Shown: positions 50,194 to 62,462 of the stretch, piece by piece | Layout: each line of letters opens with the position of its first letter | How positions within the stretch are numbered: position 1 is the stretch's first letter | Source of the DNA: Combretum micranthum | Taxonomy: Eukaryota; Streptophyta; Magnoliopsida; Myrtales; Combretaceae | DNA length: 64,000 bases | Direction of reading: 5' to 3' | NCBI GenBank assembly: GCA_024138025.1 | Contig: JAMXBD010001107.1 | Span: forward strand, 372,001-436,000 | The notes under the pieces: model-generated | What the model was told of the DNA's origin: nothing | Databases searched by the model: none | The model's input: only the letters and a program-made list of their open reading frames with translations | Made by a program: the position numbers and the translations under genes

Positions 50194-53100
50194 AACCGGT
50201 TAGTTGATGCATTAGTTGTAAATGGCCATCGGAGTTTGCTATATTATGTCTAAAGCAATTATTATTGTAACTTTTTCCTAAAATTTGGAGCTATTAAGTG
50301 TTGAGGACATAGTATGTCTTTGTAAGAAGTGGAGATATGTTGTAATATGCGATATGTGGATTTGTATCAGTTTTGAACCGTAATTTATATGTACTATAAT
50401 ATGGGTTTGTGTTTTCATGTGTTTGGCTACTGAAAATAATATGTCTATATCACATATTATTGTAATATAATATATTTGTATCATGCAAAACATTTTCTTG
50501 AAAATAATATGTTTTTATATGTTTGGTTACTTTTACAAAAGTAAGTTGAAATTTTTTTTTTTTATATTTGACCTACCAATATTATGTAATGTGTCATCAC
50601 GTACAAATAATTGTTATTAGTGAGTTACTATATGATTACATTATGATAGACATTTTATTTAAAAATAAAAGTATAAAATATAAATTACTTTGCAATATTT
50701 ATTTACAAACTCTTAGTTGATATTTATAACTTTTTAATGAGTTTTATTATTTTTCTTTTGTTCGTTAAATTATTTCATGTTCAAAATATAATTTATTGAT
50801 TAATTATGATAAAAATTAAATAAACATCACATTCCTAAATTAAGAACCATTTGCAAAGACTAATTCAAAAAATGACTTTTAATTTTTTGAAAAAATGTAA
50901 AACTGTGTTTAATAATCCCATGTAAAGTAAAAACGAGGAGAAATGAGCAGAAAATTAAAAGAAAAAAAAAAAGGAAAAGAGATGAAAGAAAAGAAAAGTT
51001 TTTTTTTTTTTTTTGTTTGGATTGTTATGATGAAAGAAAATAAGATGAAATATTATTGTAAATAAACTAAAATATCCAATATTTTATATGTTTTGCTTTG
51101 CTTTTAGGGGTATCTTTATAATTTTGTATCATTTCTCTTTATTTCACTTGCTTTCTCCCCAGGAGTGGATAAAAATTAATAAGAATGAGATTTTCACCGA
51201 TTTCTCCCCATTTCTCTTCTTCTACACCTATATTTTAGGTACTCAAATGTGAATTTTCTGTCGGTTTCCTTCCGTTTCTGCAGTTTTCACCTAACCAAAC
51301 ACAGTGTGAGTAACTTTTCTTAAAAAGAATAGGATTTTTTTTTTTAGTGGAAATTTATTTCCCCTGTAAGGAAACATGTTTTCTACTTAAAAGGTTATTT
51401 TCAATGTAAAAAAAAAAAAAAAAAAGGAAAGCAAAGGAAAGTATTTTCTAAAAAATATTTATCTTTATAAAAACGTTCCTTAGTTTGCCTTACCTTACTC
51501 TTTGAGTCTATTGAATTCATAAGTTTAGCAAATGGACTTGAACTTTGTTTACGTTCCCGTGTTGTGAATGTACCGGTGAAATTTGAATTCGTTGGTTGTT
51601 ACCGAATTGCAATCTCAGATGAGAAGTCCGGAATGAAATTTCTTATTTTCGCAAAGTTCTACATAATGTTAATGGTAAATTCAATCAATTAAAGTTGATA
51701 CTTACCAAAAGAGTAAGAACAATTTAATTCTATAGTTGATTGGTTGTCAAAATAGTTAAAAAAAAAAAAAAAAAAAAAAAACCTAATGCTATAGTCCATT
51801 GGTTGGCTTGCCAGGAGTAATTCTGGAGCCTGATTTCCTTCAACATTGATTTTAAAGTCATTATCCACCATTCTAAATTTCTAATAGCTGTACATATTTA
51901 CTTTCTGAATATAACACTCTTTTGCTTAATCTTAATTAATTGCAATCTCCGTGTGCTCATTTAACATGTTAAATAAAAAAAATAAAAAATTTAAATCCCA
52001 TATGCTTTTTATACGTCCAATTCTGTACTCAATAAAAAAAGCTCATATTATACCAATCATAATTCTATCCTTAAAATACCTATTAATTGATATTACCTCC
52101 CTTAATGTTAATACTAACTATCTAATATAAAAACTTAATCTTATAATTACAGAATGGATATTCTATTTATTACACAATATTCTCCATTATTCGTAGACCA
52201 AAACTTAGTGAGCAATTTTAATTTAATGAAATTATAATCAGTGCGTAGGATCTAAACTTTTTATCTCCTGCTCAAACTTAATGGGGATGTATTATCTTAC
52301 ATTATTTATATTTACTATTATATAAGGATAAAAAATAATCTTTTAGTGTATTAAGGTTTTCCATGAATAAATAATGTGTTCAATATTGACAAATCACACA
52401 TGCGGACAATTTTAATTTAAGATTCAAATTTTTTATCTTATACTTTCATATCATATTAAAGTTAACAGGATAACTATATGATGTAAAGTTTTTTAAATTT
52501 CTAGATAGATGTAGGTGTTATATATATATATTATGTAACACCATCGTCGTAACCCATATGTGACATAAATCCCACTAAAAAGGGAGCGATGACATTCCAA
52601 ACTTTCTTTCAACAGAAATGACAACTTGACAAAGGATCTACCAAAGGTAATGGAAGTCAAAGGATTTGTCTTATACATGACCACTTCCTAAAGACTAATC
52701 AAATTTTGGATGTATTTAACTCAACAGCTATCCTCTCATGTTCTACACTGAAACTGAGAACACCGAACAATGCTTGAAAAGTCGGAATTTCCTGCGTGGA
52801 AATTTTGATAAAAGTTAAATATGATTGTATAAATCTCTGCCCCATGAAATCGGAATTAGCTGAAAAGTACACGGTTTCTCTTTGCATCCTATAATCATCT
52901 ATGAACTTTTTATCGTATCGTAAAAAGACAGGCAGCTGACCGGCCATGAAAAAGAAAATATGCCCACTTGCAGCTCTTCATAGTATCAACTCATCAAGTC
53001 TGTCGGCATGATGCAGCTACCACCACCTAGGATACGCAAACGATTGGAAAGCTCACTGACAGCTAAATTTTTTACCTCATGCATGGTATATTAAAAAATC

Positions 53101-53263
53101 TATCGCATGGCTTGACGCAGTTCATGAACCAAGTGTTTTGCATCCTTGGATATATGAGGACCCATAATACTTCTAATATGGTTGCCGTAATTCTGAAGGG
53201 CAGAATGCTATGTTTCATAAGGACGGGGTCTTAGCAAAAAAAAGGGCTAGTTTCGATATCCCC
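50194..53263. other. AT-rich spacer downstream of the PHO1-like gene
   Basis: No gene is supported. It contains the MITE-like block at 50901-51310, a 26-base A-run near 51758 flanked by similar CTATAG-TTGATTGGTTG-type sequence, and (TA)n near 52522. The 3' untranslated region of the PHO1-like gene probably occupies the last few hundred bases. Confidence 0.5.
50901..51310. mobile_element. Possible MITE with ACTGTGTTT-type inverted termini
   Basis: The left end reads AACTGTGTTTAATAATC. The right end, on the opposite strand, reads CTCACACTGTGTTTGGTTAG, so ACTGTGTTT is inverted at both ends of a 410-bp AT-rich block. TAA lies outside both ends. The interior mentions no gene. The family assignment (PIF/Harbinger-like by the TAA) is tentative. 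Confidence 0.45.
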
Positions 53264-56200
53264 TCAGTCTTCCTTATCTGAGTTGTTGTTGTCATCATCG
53301 TCGTCGTCATCGTCGTCGTCGTCGTCATAGTAATTGAATGGATGCGGCACTGACTTGAACGCTCGGTATTTGCCAACATTGTTCAGATGTTCGTTCTCCA
53401 ACCTGATGAAATATATCTCATTTAGCAAATTTTACTTGAGGCAAAGAGTCAAACCTATATAAGTCTATCTTAAATGGTCAAATATCATCTTGCTGTCTTC
53501 CCACAAAACTGTGGGCATTCTAATTTCTCTTGTTACTTCTTGGCAACTTTTCAGGGCATAGCTTGTGCTCTAATTACATGGAAAAGGCCCCAGTATTATG
53601 GTACCTGAAGAAGTTCCATATTCCACGGCGAATTATTTCCAGACAGGCACTTGTGGTTGTTAGCCCCAGTTTATATAGCTGTTGTGAACTGCTTTCCAGC
53701 ACCAAATTCATCCAGGCAAGTCTCAGAAGTATATTCAAGACCTACATAGTGGCACATACACAAACAATATTACAGAGAAAATTTTGTATTGAAACACATC
53801 ATTAACATAGTCTCAGTAGATTCAATAAGTTCTACCATGGCAGCATAGTAAACGCTCTTATGTGGAATTTGAAGTTTGTCCCTCAGATAAAAGTTCCTTG
53901 AGTGTCTCCGAAGAAGTCCCCAGTCCACTACAATATCCCAATATGTGTTTGCAATTGTTGCAACCACTGAACTAACCAATGCCAGCACAAACCATGTCTT
54001 TCCCTTCTTCAGTTCAAAAGCAGTCCGAATTACAACTGCAATAATGGTCAATAGATACTTCAAACCATTGAATCCATGCATTTTTTTCCTGTCTTCACAA
54101 AATCGACGGAGGCACTGCACCACGGTATAGGCAACATGATGATTCTTGAGTTCAATATAACAAGAAGGTGAAAAAAGGAAGAATATGATTGTGATATTCT
54201 ATAAATCAACATCAAACAATCTTCATCCTAACTGAATATGGAAAGGCTCATTGGATGTTAATAGAAGGGAATCTTAGGCAAAAAGATTATTGGTAGTATG
54301 GCATCAATATACTAAACAAACATGTAACACCATGCAGAAAATTAATGATATCCTTCACCATATCTGCTTCTGAAATGCATCAGATCATATTGCAGCATCC
54401 AATATTTTCATGAACTAATAATGTCATCCAACCAAAAAAAACATTGACAACTGCTATGAAAATGCAGAAAGGAAGATACATCATTCTCATATTCTTCTTT
54501 ATTAGTAAACAATAAAAAGTGCAATATATATTTAGATCCATGAACAACCTTTCTAAAGACTTAAAAATGTTAATAGTGTGACACCATAATAATTATGGAT
54601 ATATTGCCTCACAATTTAAAACTTCAAGCTCGTATATATGTTGTTGCGTTTATATTTATGCTTTAATATGGAAAGAAAGAAGAGGATGAAAAAAGAATGG
54701 TACCTGTTGGAAGCGAATATAATAGGGTATAACAGCAACAATATAATAGAAAACATTATAGGCACCATGAATGTGGCAGTGGTTTTGTCTCTCGGAGTAC
54801 TCTCCTAATCCATAGTAGCATATGTATAATTCGACACATCTCATGGCCTGCACCTGGAAAGGAAGGAAAAAGCCTGATGAAAAACGTTTCATTCTTTCTC
54901 ATAGTCCAATTAATGGTAGGCTTCTACTCTATACCTGGCTTGTAAGGTTGTCTGCCAAGAAGAAATCGGGAAGTCTAACCTGCAAATGCTCAATTTTTTT
55001 TATCTTATCTGCATCAACATCAACATCCATTTTCATTTTAGAAAAATATGAATAAATCATACCTGGTAAAGGGGTGCACAAATACAGTGAAAAATGCATT
55101 TAATGAAGAACAAGCGACTTGAACGATACACGATGTTGAAAGGACAGAAGATAATAGCCAGAACAACCTGCACACAAAAGTCAACTTACCAAGATAATGA
55201 ATATAGCTGATTTTATAAAAATGAGTAAATAATACTATCACTAGAAATAACTAGTAGTGAAAATCATATCGGTTATTAACTTCTTACAGTTGCTAGGCTT
55301 AAAGGAACAAGTTCTGTGAACGTCTGGTAGTTTTGGGTATTGGTGCCCAGGTCCAGATGCAAGTTCACCAGGAAGCTGGCAAGGGCCAGGACTGCTAGGC
55401 CAGAGCTGAGAAGGAAAACTTCACGATAACCCAGTTCTGTTCCTTGTTTAAAGCCACATATGAATGGATAATTCACCCGATAACGTTTCCAAAAGAATAT
55501 GTCCCCAGCATACATCAGCATATGTAGAACAATATATCCAAAGAAACTGCACATAGAAGGGAAAGTGATATTAAAAATAAAAAAAAAAAGATTTTTAATC
55601 TTGTGAGATTCACAAGTTTATATTTGATGGATAGAAGATGAGAAGGTCCTCTTAAGGAAGATAAGAATTTTGCAAACAAACAAGAATTTCTGGAAGGTTG
55701 TTTTGCCTGTATAATGGGAAAATGTTTGCCATGAACAGAGCACCTTCCTTCTTATTCATCAGATTCCTAGCTTCTAACCTCAATATCACAGCAACCACAA
55801 GTGCAAGTGAGCAACCAGAAAAGAAGCCTGAAAGACGGAAGAAATAAGAGTGTCAGAGTATTGATGGACGCAAAATACTGGAAAGAAAAAGAACCTTCAC
55901 CTTGGCCCATTAATGGAAACTGAAAAACTGATAATGCCACTATACCAATAGACTTCACCTGACAAAAAAGTCACCCTATGCTTCTCCTTTTTTGCCTTTG
56001 GCCTCAACAACTTCATTCCTTTCCTGCGATTTGAGTTTGAGAAGTGCTTGATAAAAATAACCTCCACTCTTAGTAAAAGAGAAATGATCTGCATTGCGCC
56101 ATATCAGTTAAGAGAAAGGGTAAAAAATAAAAATAAAAACACAGTGAAGTAAGGTTGGTCTTTCAAAGATGAATGTATGAGCTTATGTATCAATGTCAGA

Positions 56201-59200
56201 GTGCACAACGCTAACTTCTTATGAACTTATGATTAACTAAAATCATGAAGAGACTTAATTCCATGATAACTAGAGAAGATGCCAGGTTCATACTACTTAT
56301 GTGCTATCAGAATGATAATGAAGGGCAGTCTTGCCAAATGAACTAAGAGAAAGATTGACTGGCAGAATTTTCCCATCATTAGCAATAATTATCTCAACCT
56401 CCGTAGTAATGATCTATAATACAATGCGAGATGGGGATGATTACTAAGGTCTGACCTGTTCTAATAGTGGTTTGACCACCAAAGAAAATTGGCTAAAAGT
56501 CAATCAAATATGGGTTAGAGAAGCTTCTTCAAGGTTCCTAATCTCACCCAATATTCCAGGACTCATATGAATGTCTGTTAAACATAACCAACATGATAAC
56601 CTAGAAAGAAACCACGTTCTCACATGATTATAATATATGATTCAGTTAGGCGACATGGATCTTCATTCATTTTTGTTAAAGTCTCTTCCATGTAAGCTAT
56701 AATCTTCTCACAATTCAGGAATCTTAATGCTTTTATCCTTGATATCAAAATTTTTAAATGAAAGTAGGAGCTTTCCCAAGTTATGTTATTAGATCCTTGA
56801 TCAAACAACAAACCTCATCTGAAGTGCCAAGATAAGAGTTGTCCACCATTTTCATGTATGACCTTGATGCTCTCCTTGAAGTGACCTTTATATTTAAGGA
56901 GTCAAAAAAAATTATGAACATAATAATGAGTAATAATCATCCAAAAGTATAGACATTAAAGGTTGGTAAATGCACAGAGAATATAACTTTGAAAGCTGAA
57001 GCATTACATAGTAATTTGACATCTGACCTTGTCATACTTTTTCATGATCTTGGAAAATGCAGAGAGGTTCATGAAACTGGTTTGATGAATATTAAGAAGT
57101 TAGAAATACGCTATACATTAGAGAAAAGAATGCCATGCAACAATTATCCTTGAAAATTATCTACCTATAGATCTTCAGAAGACGAAGCTTTTGGTAGAAC
57201 TCAATGAAAACTGCCCTTAATCTTTCTTCCACTTTCCTTAGCTCCTCCTTTTTAAACCTTAACTCAAAATCTTTTGAATCTTTAAACACACCTTTGAGTG
57301 TGGATATTGGTGATTGAAGAGTGTTGTGTATCTTCACACGATCAAGTATTTCATGGGGATCTTGTTTGCGATATTCCACATCCTCATTCCCACCAGAAGT
57401 GGATACATGAAGTGGACTTAATTCTGGAGCAGCAACTTTTCCTTTATCTTCTGCAGATTTTCCATGATATTTGCTGTGAGATGATGCTATAAGGGTAATA
57501 AAAGCTTAAGAGATCAAGATTTGGAAATACATCACCACACAGGGTATTGGTGATTTCATCTGGGCAAGATTCATCGGCTGTCTTTGTGCATTCGCCATCA
57601 TCTTCATCTATGCATCCATTTCCTGCATAGTTTTCACAAGTTGCAAAGAAAATAGATTGGAAGATAAGCATGATAGAAATGAAGACTAAAGTACCTAGAA
57701 GTGCTTCACAAGAATTACTATGTCATGTACATCTACCACTATAAGCTTGTTATCCCAGTTGTCTTAGCTATCAACTTGTTGCTGCTTAACCGGAAGTTAT
57801 GTTATTGGCCATTAAAAAAAAAAAGAAAAAAAAACGGCAGTTATGTTAAAAATTTAATGTTCTAACAGAAATGATCTTACGTTACCAGTTAAAAAGGATA
57901 TTAAAGGTCCTATATTAAGAGATGTGGAGGGATATGCTTGAACAATTTCCATGTTTTATGACTATGTTCACAAGAGACCACTATGCTTCCAGTAGATGTC
58001 ATCTCTCAGCCTTAAGTTTGCTCAAATTGATGTCTCAAGTTTGCAAACATATTTGACATGGGATTCCATCACATAAACCCACCCTCCCATTGGTGTAGTC
58101 ACATGGCATCCTACAAATGAGATTAATTTAAGTTTGCATGCCAATGTGGCATTACCTTCTTGTATGCTGAAATTACATTCAATAAACTTAGTTACAAAAA
58201 CTCAGAGTACCACTAACAAAAATTACTATAGATGGAATAACCACACAGAACACTTCAAAACTTGAGTCTTGGAACTTAATTGAACGGCCAGATTGTGTAT
58301 TTGGTGAATGTACAAGCCAGTTTTCTTCTCTTGGAAGACTGATGGATACTCTAGATTAGAACATCCAACATATCTAAGTAAGGACCTCTAAATATAATAT
58401 TACTTTAAAGGGGAGCTCTGAAGTAAAAAGGTTCATGTAACCAATCCTACATAATTAAAATCACCCATAATTTTGCCATGGAAAATTGATAGAAACTGTA
58501 TTGAAATGAATTTCAGGCTCCTTCAAAGGAGCTTGATTATCCCAATAGAGGAAGGAATTGGATCACTTTGATGCTTAACTATTCCACTGCACCAACCTTC
58601 CATTTGAGCATGGCACCAAACTCTTGTAAACAATGACTACAAGAAGCAAAATAATGACGCAGATGCAAAAACTGCAGTTACCTGAAGTATTAGCTTCAAC
58701 AATGTTATCGCTTTGCAAGGGCTTTTGTGATGGACAAGAGCCATCAAAATCAGGCTTTTCCACCTTTATTCTCAATGCAATCAAAGCATCCATTTGTTTA
58801 TCAAGCAAGGATGCTTCATGCATCAATTCTGCCATCTTATCTTTGTAGAAAGCATTTACCTTATTGAGCTCCTCATCAAGTTTCTTGAAGAACTTAGCCT
58901 CAAGCTCTCCTCCATCTTCACCCTCCCTGAGAAAGCTAGTTTTGTAACATTGTCTCAAATCGTTAACCTGCAAAGAACGAACATCTATAACTTGGTCCTC
59001 AATGTCCCCTTTCCCCGCAGGGCTACTAGATTGCCTAATTAAGCCACTGAATGATCTGTATAAATCCGACTTCTGTTGTAAGTTCTGCAATTTTATCATG
59101 TCTTCCTTACTGCGTTTATAATGCACAATCTCTCCTAGTATTTTCTTGAGACCATTATAGTCCATGTAGGCATCTGTCCATTCAGGCACCTTTTGTCTCT

Positions 59201-59222
59201 TAAAATGTTTCCCAAACTTCAT
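53264..59222 (-). CDS. PHO1-like: SPX-EXS phosphate exporter, PHO1 family
   Basis: The 14-exon model is complement(53264..53402, 53605..53741, 53836..54114, 54704..54853, 54935..54979, 55063..55167, 55288..55546, 55707..55827, 55959..56088, 56814..56885, 57028..57076, 57165..57486, 57536..57622, 58682..59222). It gives 2,436 nt and 811 aa, in frame at all junctions, a usual family length. PHO1 proteins export phosphate and load it into the xylem; the SPX domain senses inositol pyrophosphates. SPX runs from residue 1 ([23 protein letters not shown]) through [12 protein letters not shown] to [10 protein letters not shown] near 320-333, the basic ligand surface. Several membrane segments (about 400-600) lead to the EXS domain with [36 protein letters not shown] and [12 protein letters not shown]. 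The last exon ends in a run of 12 Asp. Intron 7 (55547-55706) starts GC rather than GT. Which PHO1 paralogue it is cannot be told. Confidence 0.95.
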
Positions 59223-60150
59223 CTTAACGAGTCTCCAATCGTGTACTCTGCTCGGCTAAGATCTGTTTGAACATTTTGTGATATGTTAAATAAACCCAAA
59301 AAAAAAAATAAAATAAGAGCAAAAATTTCTTGTTTCTATTTGGTGTCCTTGTTATTTGGTGTCCATATCGATGTGACAAGGACATCAAACTGAAACAGTA
59401 AAGTATTTTTTGTGGCCCTCAACATGCATACATACATTAGTACATACATGCATGGACAGGGATTTATGTAATCTGATTGATCGCAGAAATTATTTCATAT
59501 ACCTAAGTGAAAAGATTTATAGCGTTTGATGCGTTAAAACTCAACTCCAACACATTCATCATTCTTAAAATCATGAGTTAACTATAGGATTCCACATATT
59601 TATGATTTTATAAGATGTTCATTGTTAAAAAATAAATGTGGAAAAGGATACACGATTCTACCGATTGCATGCATTCCAGTTTTATGTTACGGACACATAT
59701 TATCATGTTCCACGCTGATCCAAATATAACATTCGCTTACAATTCAGCGTGTAGATTTCGAAATCCAAACCCTACGCGCTCCCCTTACAATATAAAAATT
59801 CAGCACACCACACACACACGTAGAGAGAGAGAGAGAGATGCATATGCATTTTGATTCAGTAGCATGTTAAGGAAAAATGCATGCATTGTTGATACATAGC
59901 GAAGCCAGTCTCATTTGATTCAAACTCAAAGAATCCATGAACAGAGCAAGATCATAAGACACTGGAAGCCATAGCTGGGCCAAGAGAGAGAAGATAAAGC
60001 ATTTCTACCTCCACGATTCCCAATCTCTCTCTCTCTCTCTCTCTTTCTCAGTTCAGAAAACAGTGATACATCCTGTACCGATCGAGCGCAGTTAGCTATT
60101 ACGTTAGAAATATCCCATGCGCTCAGGTTCACAATAATTGGCAGCTTCGG
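59223..60150 (-). promoter_or_regulatory. Upstream region of the PHO1-like gene with hairpin, CT repeat and P1BS-like site
   Basis: The stretch upstream of the start codon contains an imperfect inverted repeat (59332-59352 with 59376-59396), a (CT)n run near 60026-60048 and a (GA)n run at 59824-59838. It also contains GCATATGC at 59840-59847, which fits the phosphate-starvation motif GNATATNC bound by PHR factors. One such 8-mer is expected by chance every few kilobases, so the site is only a candidate. No transcription start can be fixed. Confidence 0.35.
59332..59396. repeat. Inverted repeat (potential hairpin) upstream of the PHO1-like gene
   Basis: Arms of 21 bases (59332-59352 and 59376-59396) pair at 18 of 21 positions around a 23-base loop. 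The core TGTCCTTGT/ACAAGGACA is perfect. The hairpin lies 110-175 bases upstream of the ATG, within the likely leader or core promoter. Confidence 0.6.
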
Positions 60151-62461
60151 TCCCGTGATTGGCTTTTATTTCCGCCAAAAAGATCACGAGAGGTTAAAAA
60201 AATTATTGTGGTAGCTGAATGAGGTACGGCGGGTGTGTACAGTTTGATCTATGGCCCACTGATTACGGGGTAATGACACGTGTGTCGTTTTGGTTTCCTG
60301 TGGGGCTGAGCTCGCTCGGCATTTGTCTAGCTCAAGAAAGTGCATTGGCTACCTGTGGCTGTGGGGGTGACCACCCCAGATCATTCCCCGTTCCTTTTTC
60401 CCTGCATGGTATTTTTTATTTATTTATTTTTTTTTTGGCCGAACCCTGCATGGCATTTAGAGGGAATTATTTTTACTTCTAACTGAATACTTTTAACCCC
60501 TTTTCACCCCGGATTTGACTTGCGTTTTATCTCCATTGGATATGTATATTAGATGTCTCCTTCTAAAAACCTTCTCGTTGAAAAATTATATTATTCATAT
60601 CAAATTTACGTTGGAATTTCCTGATATTTTTCCAAGATGGGTTGCTCTGTTTTTTTTTTTCTTTTTTTTTCCTTAAATGGATTTCGGTTAAAATGCTTTG
60701 CTGAATTTTTGGGAAATTGTTTTGGTCCATTTTCAGCACAAGATCAACCCATATTTATATCAACATTGGCAACTAAATGGCGAGAAAATCTTACACACAC
60801 GCCCTGCACATATCTGTCGAAATCTGTGATGGATATCGAATGTGAGCGGGTGAGGATTTAGAAAAGCCAAAACAAAAAAGCAAAACACTATAACTCTGGA
60901 GTTGGAATTTGATTGCAATGGCTGGAGGTATGCTTTCTCGATTCATTTCGTTTTCATTATTTGATCTGAATATGTTTATTTAGTTTTCCAAACATGTTTA
61001 GATCGATTTTAAGATCCACATTTGGCATCAAGGCCACATATCTGCCTCTGTCTTGCATCTCTGTTTAACCATAGTTTGGCTTTTGAGAATTGGATTTTTG
61101 ATTTATGCCTTGTTAGTTGTAACTGAGGTTGAAAATTATTGAATTATTTGATTCTGAACATGTCTATGTATTTAACATGTGTGGCGAATCACTGTTCTAC
61201 AGCTTCGATTTTTTTTTTTTGGGCATTAAGATTTGATTTTTTTTTAATCCCAGTAAGGTTAGAAGTTAATAGGAAATCAGATTTCTATACTTTCTGGGCT
61301 TTAAAACATTGTATTTAGTGTTAAAATCGGTTGGAAAACCTCGGGTTTTCCATTCGGAACCGTGGGTCAAAACCGGGTCATAGTGACCCAGCTGAAGGTA
61401 GAAGACGACTCAAAAAAATTTTTTTGATGGTCTCAGCACGTTGTGTGTATAGGAGCTGGCATGTCTCCAGCTATGAAATCTTTAGCAATGTACTGAAAAA
61501 AGCTCGATGTATATTTTTATATATATATTTTTTCGTCACTTTTGGGTCTTTTCACATCTTTTTGATTCTTGACCAGAGCTTTTATTACTCCATATTAATA
61601 TTATGTGCTTAAACTAATTTAGTTATAGGAGTTCGTATGTATAATATCATTTTTTTTTTTGTGTAATAATCATACATATGTTAAATAATTAAGTTAAATT
61701 GTTTAGCATAAATAATTGCTTAAGATTAATTATGAGTTCTTTAGTGAATTTTAATATGTTTGAATTATTTATTTATTTTGATGAATTGTATGTTTAATTT
61801 TGGTATTTATTTAAGCATGCAATATTAAGTTGAATAATTTATGCACGTTAACATTAGTGATTAAAGAGCATATATGATTTAACTATTAAATAATTATATG
61901 CTTATATGGTTTGCTTATTTCTTGAAATGTGTATGTATGAACTAATTGTACATGCAATATTATATGATATAATAATTGTGTATAGTTATTGAATTCATTT
62001 GCATTATTTAGGAAGTTATGCAACCATTTAGCTCTTTATTATGAATTAATGCTAGGTGATCATTATAATTTTAATTAATTGGGAGTAGCCACAATATCTC
62101 TAATTAATTAGGATTATTTAGTTTTAAGATCACATTAAAACATTAATTGTAGTTAATCATATGTGATATAATAAAATCTATCAACCTGAATTTTGTTACA
62201 TTTGTATGATTATTTAGTTTTAAATATCATATTATATTTCTTAATCTACCTACATAAATTAAGAAAAGAAACATAATTCAATAAGTTTATCATAAGGCTA
62301 TAGATTAATCTAATCAAGTAGGACTTTAGCCCGCAGACAATTTTTATGTCACTAGATTCATGGATTAAAAGATGATTTACATTGGTAAAGTATGAATTTT
62401 GATTGGTCTTAAATTATGAATAATAAGTCTTTACAGCTATTCAAACTATAAACATTTCTGA
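60151..62461. other. Spacer upstream of the copia remnant
   Basis: No gene is confirmed. ATG at 60918 followed by GCTGGAG and GTATGC could be a tiny first coding exon of a + strand gene whose remainder lies outside the window or was disrupted, but nothing downstream supports it. From 61,600 the sequence is very AT-rich and may hold the copia LTR; no clear TG...CA pair or primer site was found. Confidence 0.4.
60411..60443 (-). mobile_element. Minimal LINE insertion: seven 3'-terminal bases plus poly(A)
   Basis: Two copies of CCCTGCATGG(T/C)ATTT (60400-60414 and 60444-60458) flank about 30 bases that read, on the - strand, TTCGGCC followed by an A-rich tail. TTCGG(T/C)C plus poly(A) is also the exact 3' end of the truncated LINE at 49630. 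The simplest reading is an extremely 5'-truncated insertion of the same LINE family. Confidence 0.6.
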
Positions 62462-62462
62462 T

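Noticed and set aside
51720..51830. Another minimal poly(A) insertion near the A26 run, flanked by similar CTATAGT..ATTGGTTG sequences
   Set aside because: The flanking copies differ at several positions and no LINE terminal motif precedes the A-run, so it may be chance or slippage.
59840..59847. P1BS-like GCATATGC taken as proof of phosphate-starvation control
   Set aside because: A palindromic 8-mer with two free positions is expected by chance about once every 4 kb; kept only as a candidate within the upstream region.
60918..60927. Possible first coding exon, ATG GCT GGA G followed by GTATGC
   Set aside because: The context is plausible for a plant gene start, but no further exon is visible in the following 3 kb.
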